Assembly (NCBI GenBank): GCA_034429475.1 | Contig: DAOUGD010000213.1 | Location: forward strand, 1-43,169 | Direction of reading: 5' to 3' | Length of the DNA: 43,169 bases | Source: JAKQHY01 sp034429475 | Lineage (GTDB): Bacteria; Chloroflexota; Anaerolineae; B4-G1; SLSP01 | Shown here: positions 14,235 through 22,775 of the stretch, piece after piece | Numbering within the stretch: the stretch's first letter is position 1 | How the letters are laid out: each line of letters starts with the position of its first letter | The notes under the pieces: generated by a model | The model's input: the letters and a program-made list of their open reading frames with translations, nothing else | Told to the model about the DNA's origin: nothing | Database searches by the model: none | Position numbers and translations under genes: made by a program

Positions 14235-17200
14235 ATGTCAGTAACCGACCTTGGGGTTAAATCGTATGCACGCATTCTGAGCGCCTTGCCGTTACCTGGC
14301 TTGGTTGAGGTGCAACTTAAGTCTTATGACTGGTTGCTTAAGGAAGGACTTTTCCAGCTTTTTGACGAAATTTCGCCGATTGATAGTTTCAATGGCTTGT
14401 TGAGCCTCTTCTTCCCTAGCGCCAAAGCGCAAGAGAATGGCTTTGAATTAGGATATCGCTTTGGTGAACCCAAGCACGGCCAGGAGGAATGTCTCGACCG
14501 GGATCTGACCTATGCTATCCCGTTGTACGTAGATGTGGCTCTGGTGAACCGCGAGACCAGCGAAATCGTCCAGCAAGAAATTTTCCTGGGTGATCTGCCG
14601 TTAATGACTGAAAATGCCACGTTCATCATCAACGGTACGGAGCGGGTGGTCGTGAGCCAGTTGATCCGTTCCCCTGGCGTATATTTCGGCGTGGATGATG
14701 ACAGCGGTCATCGCTTGGCCAGCGCCAAGTTGATCCCCGATCGCGGCGCCTGGATGGAATTTGAAACCCGAAAATCCGGCTATCTCACCTTGCGGTTTAA
14801 CCGCAAACGCACCATCCCGGTGACCATTTTCCTGCGCGCCCTGGCGGCGGTGGAAGATGAATTGCGCACTCCCGAGTTGGTCGTGGGCGACGACGAAGAT
14901 TTAATGAATATTTTCGGCGCTGCGGACAACGACCCCGATCATCCCTGGATTGCGAACACGATTCGCCAGGAGCCTAATTGGGAAACCAAGACCGACCGCA
15001 CCGTTGCCCAGGAGGCGCTCATTGAATTCTTCCGAAGGATGCGCCCCGGCGATCCGCCCACCCTGGAAAATGCGCAAGAATACCTGGTTTCTCAGCTTTT
15101 TGATCCGCAACGTTATAACCTTCAGCGTGTGGGCCGCTATAAGCTCAACCAACGGTTGCAGATTGAAGTCCCCATGGCCGTCCGCACGATTACCAAGCAG
15201 GACATTGTCGCTTTAGTCCGGCGGATGATCCACATTAACAACGGCGTGGCCGGGCCTGATGATATGGATCACTTGGGCAACCGGCGCGTCAAGACGGTCG
15301 GCGAACTGGTTCAGGCGAAAATTCGGGTGGGCTTGGTGCGCATGGAGCGCGTCGTCAAAGAGCGCATGAGTATCCGCGAAGAATCCCCGACGCCGGTGAA
15401 TCTGATCAACATCCGGCCCGTGGTAGCGGCGATTCGGGAGTTCTTCGGTTCCAGCCAGCTTTCGCAATTTATGGAACAGACCAACCCCCTCTCCAGCCTC
15501 ACGCACAAGCGCACCTTGTCGGCTCTCGGTCCGGGGGGGTTGCGCCGCGAGCGGGCTGGTTTTGACGTGCGCGACGTACACGACAGCCACTATGGTCGCA
15601 TTTGCCCGATTGAGACCCCCGAGGGGCCAAACATTGGGCTGATTGGGCGTCTCTCCACCTACGGTTGTGTGAACGATTTGGGTTTTATTGAAACCCCTTA
15701 CCGTAGGGTGATTCGCACCGTCCATAACACGGTGGACCAGTTGGTGGGTGAAGTAATCCGCGAAGATGTGCAGGATCCTCAGACAGAGGAGGTCGTTGTG
15801 CCGGCCGGCGTGAAAATTACCCCGGAGTTAGCCGAAAAGATTGCGGCTTTACCTCTGACGCAGCCTGTGCGGATTGTGCCGCGGGTGACAGATGAAATTG
15901 CCTACCTCTCCGCCGACCGCGAAGAGCCTTATGTGATCGCTCAAGCCAATGCCCGTCTGGACGAGGTCGGACACTTTGTGGGCGAGCGTGTCGCCGTGCG
16001 TAAGGCCGACGGCCCCGGGTTTGCCCCCCCTGTGCGCATTGACTACATTGACGTGGCACCGATCCAGATTGTGGGGGTATCGGCAGCGTTAATTCCCTTC
16101 CTGGAACACGACGATGCTAACCGGGCGTTGATGGGATCGAACATGCAGCGGCAAGCTGTCCCGTTGATCGCGCCGGACGCCCCCTATGTTGGTACAGGAG
16201 TGGAAGGGGCCGCTGCGTTGAACTCCGGGTCGGTCATTCTGGCGAAGAGCGACGGGGCCATCTTAAGCGTCACCGGTGATCATATCGTGGTGGGCCAGGA
16301 CGATGGCGAGATTGTCCGTCACAACTTGAAGAAGTACAGCCGCTCGAATCAAAGCACATGCGTGGATCAACGCCCGGTGGTGTTCAAAGGCCAGCGCGTG
16401 AAGGCCGGCGATGTGTTAGCCGATAGTTCTTCCACCGAGGGGGGACAATTGGCCCTGGGGCAAAACGTACTCGTGGCTTTTATGTCCTGGGAGGGCGGTA
16501 ACTACGAAGACGCCATTTTGCTTAGCGAGCAATTGGTCCGTGACGACCGTTTCACATCGGTTCACATTGAGAAACTCGAATCATCGGCGCGGGATACCAA
16601 GTTAGGCCCTGAAGAAATTACCCGTGAAATCCCCAATGTTTCGGATGACGCGCTGCGCGATCTTGACGAAGACGGCATCGTGCGTATTGGGGCTGAGGTT
16701 GGCCCACTGGATATCCTGGTCGGCAAAATCACCCCCAAAGGTGAAAAGGAATTGACGCCTGAAGAAAAATTGCTGCGGGCGATCTTTGGGGAAAAGCTGC
16801 GCGATGTTAAGGACACCAGTTTGCGTATGCCCCATGGCGCTCACGGCAAAGTAGTGGAAATCAAGGTCTTCGATCGCGAGGAATACCGCGATTTGCCGGC
16901 CGGTGTCGAAAAAGTCGTGCGTGTCAGTGTGGCGCAGCGGCGCAAGATCACCGAAGGGGACAAAATGGCCGGTCGCCATGGCAATAAAGGCGTGATCTCC
17001 AAGATCGTACCCATCGAAGATATGCCCTTCTTAAGTGATGGCACTCCTGTTGACATCATCCTGAATCCGCTGGGCGTGCCCGGTCGTATGAATATCGGGC
17101 AAATCCTGGAAACTCATCTGGGCTGGGCGGCTAATCGTCTGGGATTCCGCACGGTCACGCCGGTATTTGACGGCGCCGACGAAGGGGAGATCGCAGCGGA

Positions 17201-18134
17201 ACTGGCGCGGGCGTGGCTTATAGACTATGCCTGGGACGACATCATGGAGCGGGCATGGGTGTGGCTCAAGGCGCAGGAGTATCCATTGGAGACGCTCCAC
17301 GACGACGAGGAGGCCCGGTTACTGTACGTTGCTTCCTGGCTGACGCCCAAGGGGTACGACCTTAATGCCTTGCGGGATGATCGGACCTATGCGCGCCGTT
17401 CGGTTTTGAGTGAATGGCTCAAAGAGCGCAATTACAATCCCGGCGACATCCTTTCCTTTGAGGGTGAAGTACTGTCCCTTCCTGAGCGCCATGCTGCAAA
17501 TGAGAAAGCCCAGGCCGTGTGTTTGCGTCTTTGGATGGAGTCTCGCGGGCAGAACGTTGCCGAGCTTACTGATGAAGCTGTAGTGTTAGCGGCCACTGAA
17601 TACAGCCACCAACGTCGGGATCCTCTCCCCACTTTGGGCAAGATGCTCATTTACAATGGTAAGACGGGCGAGCCTTTTGATCAACCTGTAACGGTGGGGA
17701 TCATTTACCTGTTGAAGCTGGCGCACCTGGTTGAAGACAAAGTTCACACCCGCTCTACCGGGCCATATTCGCTGGTGACGCAGCAGCCGCTGGGAGGCAA
17801 AGCGCAATTTGGCGGTCAGCGCTTCGGCGAAATGGAGGTCTGGGCGTTGGAAGCTTATGGCGCGGCCTACACCTTGCAAGAGATGCTCACCATCAAATCG
17901 GACGATGTGCAGGGGCGTGTGAAAGCTTACGAAGCTATCGTCAAGGGAGCCCCGATTGAGGAGCCGGGAATCCCGGCTTCGTTCAAGGTGTTGGTGAAGG
18001 AATTGCAGAGTCTGGCGCTGGCAGTTGAAGCTGTGACCGATTCTGGCGAAGTATTGCGTTTCGGGCGTGACGAACGGCGGATGCAACTGCCAAAGTTGGG
18101 AATGGGTTTGTTGGGCTTGGCGCCTGGTGAATAG
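14235..18134 (+). CDS. rpoB: RNA polymerase beta subunit
   Basis: A 1299-residue catalytic core subunit. Conserved landmarks: 'GTERVVVSQLIRSPGVYF', the rifampicin region 'SSQLSQFMEQTNPLSSLTHK' (about 406-425), 'ERAGFDVRDVHDSHYGRICP', 'GGNYEDAILLSE', 'KITEGDKMAGRHGNKGVISK' near the active centre and the C-terminal 'RSTGPYSLVTQQPLGGKAQF' clamp block. Residues 984-1133 form an extra domain between 'VFDGADE' and 'LGKMLIYNGKTG'; only about 20 residues lie there in E. coli and Bacillus. Rifampicin-pocket changes: Glu414 (E. coli Asp516) and Thr427 (E. coli Arg529); His424 and Ser429 are conserved. The ATG at 14235 is the only reasonable start. rpoC does not follow; rpsL comes next after its own promoter. 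Confidence 0.99.
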   Translation: MSVTDLGVKSYARILSALPLPGLVEVQLKSYDWLLKEGLFQLFDEISPIDSFNGLLSLFFPSAKAQENGFELGYRFGEPKHGQEECLDRDLTYAIPLYVDVALVNRETSEIVQQEIFLGDLPLMTENATFIINGTERVVVSQLIRSPGVYFGVDDDSGHRLASAKLIPDRGAWMEFETRKSGYLTLRFNRKRTIPVTIFLRALAAVEDELRTPELVVGDDEDLMNIFGAADNDPDHPWIANTIRQEPNWETKTDRTVAQEALIEFFRRMRPGDPPTLENAQEYLVSQLFDPQRYNLQRVGRYKLNQRLQIEVPMAVRTITKQDIVALVRRMIHINNGVAGPDDMDHLGNRRVKTVGELVQAKIRVGLVRMERVVKERMSIREESPTPVNLINIRPVVAAIREFFGSSQLSQFMEQTNPLSSLTHKRTLSALGPGGLRRERAGFDVRDVHDSHYGRICPIETPEGPNIGLIGRLSTYGCVNDLGFIETPYRRVIRTVHNTVDQLVGEVIREDVQDPQTEEVVVPAGVKITPELAEKIAALPLTQPVRIVPRVTDEIAYLSADREEPYVIAQANARLDEVGHFVGERVAVRKADGPGFAPPVRIDYIDVAPIQIVGVSAALIPFLEHDDANRALMGSNMQRQAVPLIAPDAPYVGTGVEGAAALNSGSVILAKSDGAILSVTGDHIVVGQDDGEIVRHNLKKYSRSNQSTCVDQRPVVFKGQRVKAGDVLADSSSTEGGQLALGQNVLVAFMSWEGGNYEDAILLSEQLVRDDRFTSVHIEKLESSARDTKLGPEEITREIPNVSDDALRDLDEDGIVRIGAEVGPLDILVGKITPKGEKELTPEEKLLRAIFGEKLRDVKDTSLRMPHGAHGKVVEIKVFDREEYRDLPAGVEKVVRVSVAQRRKITEGDKMAGRHGNKGVISKIVPIEDMPFLSDGTPVDIILNPLGVPGRMNIGQILETHLGWAANRLGFRTVTPVFDGADEGEIAAELARAWLIDYAWDDIMERAWVWLKAQEYPLETLHDDEEARLLYVASWLTPKGYDLNALRDDRTYARRSVLSEWLKERNYNPGDILSFEGEVLSLPERHAANEKAQAVCLRLWMESRGQNVAELTDEAVVLAATEYSHQRRDPLPTLGKMLIYNGKTGEPFDQPVTVGIIYLLKLAHLVEDKVHTRSTGPYSLVTQQPLGGKAQFGGQRFGEMEVWALEAYGAAYTLQEMLTIKSDDVQGRVKAYEAIVKGAPIEEPGIPASFKVLVKELQSLALAVEAVTDSGEVLRFGRDERRMQLPKLGMGLLGLAPGE

Positions 18135-18138
18135 ACGG

Positions 18139-18166
18139 TTGACCTTTTTTCACTCTGTGGTAAAAT
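18139..18166 (+). promoter_or_regulatory. Promoter of the str unit (rpsL onward)
   Basis: TTGACC (18139-18144), 16 bases, TAAAAT (18161-18166), with TGG before the -10 box. The predicted start near 18173 gives a leader of about 145 bases before rpsL. It starts only five bases after the rpoB stop codon, replacing the position normally held by rpoC. Confidence 0.75.
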
Positions 18167-18180
18167 CCTGTTTCGCAGTA

Positions 18181-18262
18181 GGGGGCAGCTATAACTCCTG
18201 CCTCCCAGGGTTTAACATATAACTGGTCTACAACAAGGAGGCCATCGCAGGGTATGATGGCC
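18181..18262 (+). promoter_or_regulatory. Structured leader upstream of rpsL
   Basis: Four arms can be seen: GGGGGCAG (18181-18188), CTGCCTCCC (18198-18206), GGAGGCCATC (18237-18246) and GATGGCC (18256-18262). Arms 1:2 and 3:4 form two hairpins; alternatively arm 2 pairs with arm 3 through GCCTCC/GGAGGC. This mutually exclusive layout resembles attenuators or ribosomal-protein leaders. The T-run after arm 4 is weak, so the mechanism is open. Confidence 0.4.
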
Positions 18263-18318
18263 TTGTTTGCTGAAATTGATAGAGTTGTGTTGTGTCGGTG
18301 AAATTTTAGGAGGAGAAT

Positions 18319-18741
18319 GTGCCTACAATTAATCAGTTAGTACGCAAGGGACGCAAACCACAGGCTCAGAAATCCAAGTCCCCAGCGATGCTGTACAATG
18401 TGAATACGAAAAAGGGCGGGCGACGGACGCGCTATAAGGGCGGTAATCCGCAGAAGCGTGGTGTGTGTACTGTCGTGCGCACTGAAACACCTAAGAAACC
18501 CAATTCGGCTTTGCGTAAGGTCGCGCGTGTGCGTCTCTCGAATCGTATCGAGGTGACAGCCTATATTCCGGGTGAGGGGCATAATTTGCAGGAGCACTCG
18601 GTGGTGTTGGTCCGTGGTGGTCGTGTGAAGGATCTACCAGGCGTTCGCTACCATATTGTGCGTGGCACGTTAGACGCCACCGGTGTGGAGAAGCGCAATC
18701 AACAACGGTCGAAGTACGGCACTAAGCGCGCTAAGAAGTAA
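18319..18741 (+). CDS. rpsL: 30S ribosomal protein S12
   Basis: A 140-residue decoding-centre protein. 'TPKKPNSALRKVARVRL' holds Lys59-Lys60, the counterparts of E. coli Lys42-Lys43, so streptomycin sensitivity residues are unchanged; 'GEGHNLQEHSVVLVRGGRVK' is the second conserved loop. An extension of about 16 residues before 'PQKRGVC' makes it the long form also seen in Bacillus. GTG start with AGGAGGAG upstream. First gene of the str unit. Confidence 0.99.
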   Translation: MPTINQLVRKGRKPQAQKSKSPAMLYNVNTKKGGRRTRYKGGNPQKRGVCTVVRTETPKKPNSALRKVARVRLSNRIEVTAYIPGEGHNLQEHSVVLVRGGRVKDLPGVRYHIVRGTLDATGVEKRNQQRSKYGTKRAKK

Positions 18742-18760
18742 TTTAGAAACGGAGTCAGTT

Positions 18761-19231
18761 ATGTCAAGACGATCACGTCCGCCTAAACGAGAAGTTCCCG
18801 TTGATATTCGCTACCACAGCATAGAAGCTCAAAAGTTTGTCAACCGCATGATGCGCGCCGGTAAGAAAAGCGTGGCGCAGCATGTGTTCTATGAAGCTCT
18901 GGAATTGGCCGAAGCGCGTGCTAATAAGCCGGCGTTGGAGGTCTTTAATACGGCTATGCAGAATGTTATGCCGTCCGTCGAAGTGCGCCCGCGTCGTGTG
19001 GGTGGCGCCACTTACCAGGTTCCCGTAGAAGTTCCGCATTACCGACAACTCGCTCTAGCGATCCGTTGGATTTTGGAAGCTGCTCGCAAGCGCGGGGGGC
19101 GCGGTATGGCTCAGAAATTGTCTGCCGAGTTTGTGGATGCTGCTGGTGGGCTGGGCGCTGCGGTGAAGCGGCGTGAGGAAGCTTTGAAGATGGCGGAGGC
19201 GAACCGGGCCTTTGCACACCTTCGGTGGTAA
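18761..19231 (+). CDS. rpsG: 30S ribosomal protein S7
   Basis: A 156-residue primary 16S-binding protein that nucleates the 30S head, at the usual family length. 'DIRYHSIEAQKFVNRMMRAGKKSVAQHVFYEAL' region and 'NVMPSVEVRPRRVGGATYQV' are diagnostic. It starts 19 bases after rpsL with a GGAG box; the two are co-transcribed. In other bacteria S7 is the autoregulator of this operon, acting between rpsL and rpsG; here that gap is too short for a large structure. A CCTATC/GATAGG inverted pair follows its stop codon. Confidence 0.99.
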   Translation: MSRRSRPPKREVPVDIRYHSIEAQKFVNRMMRAGKKSVAQHVFYEALELAEARANKPALEVFNTAMQNVMPSVEVRPRRVGGATYQVPVEVPHYRQLALAIRWILEAARKRGGRGMAQKLSAEFVDAAGGLGAAVKRREEALKMAEANRAFAHLRW

Positions 19232-19297
19232 GGCCTATCTGGAGCAGGTAAGGCGGATAGGTTGCGCTATCGCCGGTGAGCATTGAGATGAGTGGCG

Positions 19298-21370
19298 ATG
19301 GCTGCTGAACATTCACTTGAAAGTATTCGCAATATTGGAGTCATTGCCCACATTGATGCGGGCAAGACGACCACTACCGAGCGCATCCTGTACTATACAG
19401 GGCGTACCCATCGTCTGGGAAATGTGGACGAAGGTACCACCGTTACCGATTGGATGATTCAGGAGCGCGAGCGTGGTATCACGATTACATCGGCGGCAGT
19501 GACATGTTATTGGCATGGACACCAGATTAACATTGTGGACACGCCAGGGCATATAGACTTTACCGCCGAGGTGCAGCGTAGTCTACGGGTTCTGGATGGG
19601 GGTGTCGTTGTCTTCGACGGCACTGCCGGGGTAGAACCACAATCGGAAACGGTTTGGCGCCAAGCACGCGCGTTCCAGGTGCCGCTGATTGCATTTATTA
19701 ACAAGATGGATAAATTGGGGGCGGATTTTTCCCACGCGGTGGATACTATCCACAAGCGCTTGAAGGCAAATCCGGTCCCCATCCAATGGCCGATCGGCGC
19801 CGAAGCTGATTTTAGGGGTTTGGTGGATTTGCTCGAATGGCGCGCCTGGATCTGGACTGATGAGTCTGGCGAAACCGTCGCGGAAATTCCGATCCCCGAT
19901 GCGGTAGAAGCTGAGGCCAGTCAAGCTCGCGCGGCGATGCTGGAGGCCATTGTAGAAACTGACGACTCTCTGGTAGAGCGTTATCTGGAAGGCGAGGAAA
20001 TTTCTATCGCTGACCTGAAACGGGCGCTGCGGGCAGCAACGGTAGCCGGGTACTTACAACCCGTTCTGTGCGGTTCGTCGTTGCGGAACAAAGGCGTTCA
20101 ACCTCTACTCGATGCGATTGTTGATTTTTTGCCTTCACCATTGGATATTCCGCCTGTCAAGGGTGAAAATCCCAAAAAACAGCAACTTGAGGAACGTCTT
20201 GCTGCTGTGGACGAACCTTTAGCTGCGTTGGTCTTTAAAATAGCTACAGACCCCTATGTAGGGCGATTAGCTTACTTCCGGGTTTATTCTGGTAGAATAA
20301 CCCGGGGTAATGTATACCTGAATTCCACCAAGGGGGGCCGTGAGCGTGTATCCAGACTGTTGCGAATGTTTGCCGACCATCGTGAAGAGGCTGAGGAGAT
20401 TGGGGCGGGTGACATCGGCGCCACAGTCGGCCTGAAGAATACCTTCACTGGGGATACACTCTCAGCGATGCACGCCCCTGTGGTTTTGGAGTCCATTCGA
20501 TTTCCTGTACCGGTTATCTCGGTTGCGGTGGAGCCTAAGACCATCGCCGATCAGGATAGATTAAATGAAGCCTTGCAGCGATTGGCTGAGGAAGACCCCA
20601 CTTTTCAGGTTCGCTTAGATGAGGGTACGGGGCAGACGATCATTTGGGGAATGGGCGAGCTGCATCTGGAGATTTTGATTGATCGGATGCTGCGCGAGTT
20701 CAACGTTCAAGCCAATGTCGGCAAGCCTCGAGTTTCATACAAAGAAACGGTGACGCAACCCAGTCAGGTCACGGTGACTTTCGACCGTGTGTTGGGTGGT
20801 AAACCGCAGTATGCCAAGGTGAGTATAGAAGTTACTCCCGCAGGTGAGGGTGAGGCCTCCCGTTTCGAAAATCTTGCGCGTCCGCAGGACCTACCGTCAC
20901 GATTTTTAGAGGCGGTCAGAGCTGGGGCGCTTGCTTCGTTGGAGAGTGGTGTGTTGGCTGGGTACCCATTCGTGGGGGTTGTCATCCGCCTGTTGAATGC
21001 GGAGGTCCACCCGGAGCTTTCGACCGAAGTAGCGTTCGAAGCCGCCGCCTCTCAAGCCTGCCGTCAGGCTTTCGAGTCAGCCGCACCGACCCTGTTGGAG
21101 CCAGTGATGGATGTGGAGGTGGTGGCGCCGGAGGGCTTTGTGGGCGAGGTCCTGGGTAATCTGAATGCTCGCAATGCCAACATCCAAGTGATGGATGCTC
21201 GTATCGGTGGAGCACAGGCAATTCGCGCCTATGTGCCACTGGGACGGATGTTCGGATACGCCACCGATTTACGCAGTATGACGCAGGGACGAGGTACGTT
21301 TACAATGGAGTTCCATCATTATGCTCCAGTAGATTCGCGGCAGATGGAAACCATTTTGTACGGCGCATAA
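19298..21370 (+). CDS. fusA: Elongation factor G
   Basis: A 690-residue GTPase that drives translocation of tRNA and mRNA. G1 'AHIDAGKTT' (18-26), an intact switch I 'RERGITITSA', G3 'VDTPGHIDF', G4 'INKMDK', then domains II-V ending 'MFGYATDLRSMTQGRGTFTMEF'. The ATG at 19298 is chosen; an in-frame GTG two codons earlier (19292) is possible, and neither has a strong ribosome site. The intact switch I here contrasts with that of the neighbouring tuf gene. Confidence 0.98.
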   Translation: MAAEHSLESIRNIGVIAHIDAGKTTTTERILYYTGRTHRLGNVDEGTTVTDWMIQERERGITITSAAVTCYWHGHQINIVDTPGHIDFTAEVQRSLRVLDGGVVVFDGTAGVEPQSETVWRQARAFQVPLIAFINKMDKLGADFSHAVDTIHKRLKANPVPIQWPIGAEADFRGLVDLLEWRAWIWTDESGETVAEIPIPDAVEAEASQARAAMLEAIVETDDSLVERYLEGEEISIADLKRALRAATVAGYLQPVLCGSSLRNKGVQPLLDAIVDFLPSPLDIPPVKGENPKKQQLEERLAAVDEPLAALVFKIATDPYVGRLAYFRVYSGRITRGNVYLNSTKGGRERVSRLLRMFADHREEAEEIGAGDIGATVGLKNTFTGDTLSAMHAPVVLESIRFPVPVISVAVEPKTIADQDRLNEALQRLAEEDPTFQVRLDEGTGQTIIWGMGELHLEILIDRMLREFNVQANVGKPRVSYKETVTQPSQVTVTFDRVLGGKPQYAKVSIEVTPAGEGEASRFENLARPQDLPSRFLEAVRAGALASLESGVLAGYPFVGVVIRLLNAEVHPELSTEVAFEAAASQACRQAFESAAPTLLEPVMDVEVVAPEGFVGEVLGNLNARNANIQVMDARIGGAQAIRAYVPLGRMFGYATDLRSMTQGRGTFTMEFHHYAPVDSRQMETILYGA

Positions 21371-21409
21371 GTGTTGACTTATGTGGTGTAGCGGCTTTTC
21401 TTTGAGAAG

Positions 21410-21428
21410 CCCATCGCTGATGGGTTTT
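21410..21428 (+). promoter_or_regulatory. Small hairpin with T-run between fusA and tuf
   Basis: CCCATC/GATGGG stem (6 bp, 3-base loop) followed by TTTT. It could be a weak terminator or a processing site that lets tuf be expressed at a different level from fusA. Confidence 0.45.
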
Positions 21429-21497
21429 GGAGAAGGCAATCAGTTTCACTCATAACATAAGGAAATAATCAGTAAGTAGGAGTAAGGAGAGAAAGCA

Positions 21498-22718
21498 ATG
21501 GCTAAACAGAAGTTTGAGCGCACAAAGCCACATGTGAATGTTGGTACGATTGGTCATATTGACCACGGCAAAACCACTTTGACCGCAGCCATTACGCATA
21601 CCCTGTCCACGAAGGGGTGGGCGGAGGATAAGGCTTACGACGAAGTGGCGAAGGCTGACGCGAAGATGTTCCGTCGCGACGCTACCAAGATTTTGACGGT
21701 CGCTATTTCTCACGTTGAGTATGAGACCGAAAATCGCCACTATGCGCATGTGGACTGTCCCGGTCACCGTGACTACATCAAAAACATGATCACGGGTGCC
21801 GCCCAGATGGATGGGGCAATTCTCGTTGTGTCTGCCGTGGATGGCCCGATGCCGCAAACCCGCGAGCACATCCTCTTGGCTCATCAGGTTGAAGTCCCCG
21901 CTATGGTGGTCTTCCTCAACAAGGTTGATTTGATGGATGATCCGGAACTGTTGGAGCTGGTTGACCTGGAAATCCGCGAATTGTTAAGCGTCTACGGTTT
22001 CCCCGGTGACGAGACCCCCATCGTACAGGGTTCCGCGCTTCAGGCGTTGACTTGCCAGAGCAAAGATCCTAGTGATCCGGCCTATGCCAGTATCTGGGAG
22101 TTGATGCGCGTGGTGGATGAGTACATCCCGACCCCGCAGCGTGAGGATGAAAAACCCTTCTTGATGTCTATTGAGGACGTCTTCTCCATCAAGGGGCGTG
22201 GTACGGTCGTTACCGGCCGTGTTGACCGCGGTACGCTGCGTCCGAACACCGAAGTTGAATTGGTGGGGGATATGTACGAGAAGCCGCGCAAGACGGTGGT
22301 TACGTCCATGGAAATGTTCCACAAGACCCTCGAAGTGGTGCGGGCTGGCGACAATGCCGGTCTGTTGCTGCGCGGTATCGGGAAGGAAGAGGTCGGGCGC
22401 GGTGTCGTGGTTGCTGCCCCTAACACGATTCGGGCGCAGCGCAAGTTCGAGGCCGAGGTCTACATCTTGCGCCGCGATGAGGGTGGTCGTCATAAGCCGT
22501 TCTTCTCCGGGTACAAGCCGCAGTTCTACATTCGCACGATGGATATTACCGGCTCTGTGGACTTGCCGGCCGGTGTGGAGATGGTGATGCCTGGCGATAG
22601 CACGCCCATGACGGTGGAATTGATTACCCCGGTGGCCCTGGAATCCGGTTCGCGCTTCGCGATCCGCGAGGGCGGTCTGACCGTTGGGGCGGGTGTTATC
22701 ACCAAGATCCTCGAGTAG
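21498..22718 (+). CDS. tuf: Elongation factor Tu with aberrant switch I
   Basis: A 406-residue GTPase delivering aminoacyl-tRNA to the ribosome. Most of it is canonical: P-loop 'GHIDHGKTT', 'NKVD', and domains II and III with 'RGTVVTGRVDRG', 'GGRHKPFFSGYKPQF' and 'FAIREGGLTVGAGV'. The effector region is not: residues 54-71 read DAKMFRRDATKILTVAIS where nearly all EF-Tu have PEE-K/R-ARGITI, with about five extra residues. Thr67 aligns with the magnesium-binding Thr of switch I and the catalytic His90 is kept, but it is followed by Arg91 where Ala is usual ('PGHRD' for 'PGHAD'). The reading frame is unbroken, so this is not a frameshift. It lies in the standard str position with an AAGGAGAG box. 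A second, normal tuf gene may exist elsewhere. Confidence 0.95.
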   Translation: MAKQKFERTKPHVNVGTIGHIDHGKTTLTAAITHTLSTKGWAEDKAYDEVAKADAKMFRRDATKILTVAISHVEYETENRHYAHVDCPGHRDYIKNMITGAAQMDGAILVVSAVDGPMPQTREHILLAHQVEVPAMVVFLNKVDLMDDPELLELVDLEIRELLSVYGFPGDETPIVQGSALQALTCQSKDPSDPAYASIWELMRVVDEYIPTPQREDEKPFLMSIEDVFSIKGRGTVVTGRVDRGTLRPNTEVELVGDMYEKPRKTVVTSMEMFHKTLEVVRAGDNAGLLLRGIGKEEVGRGVVVAAPNTIRAQRKFEAEVYILRRDEGGRHKPFFSGYKPQFYIRTMDITGSVDLPAGVEMVMPGDSTPMTVELITPVALESGSRFAIREGGLTVGAGVITKILE

Positions 22719-22728
22719 TTGTCATTTT

Positions 22729-22775
22729 GCAAGCGAAGAGTGGGTCTCAGTGCCTTTGACTCACTCTTCACTTGC
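22729..22775 (+). promoter_or_regulatory. Long hairpin between tuf and rpsJ
   Basis: Arms 22729-22746 and 22758-22775 pair over 18 positions with one C/A mismatch and one G/T wobble; the loop is 11 bases. No T-run follows, so RNA processing or regulation of the S10 unit is more likely than termination. Confidence 0.7.

Noticed and set aside
18319..18741. The S12 internal extension as a novelty
   Set aside because: Bacillus and other lineages have a similar long S12, so it is ordinary.
21374..21379. TTGACT as a separate tuf promoter
   Set aside because: No -10-like box follows at a usable distance.
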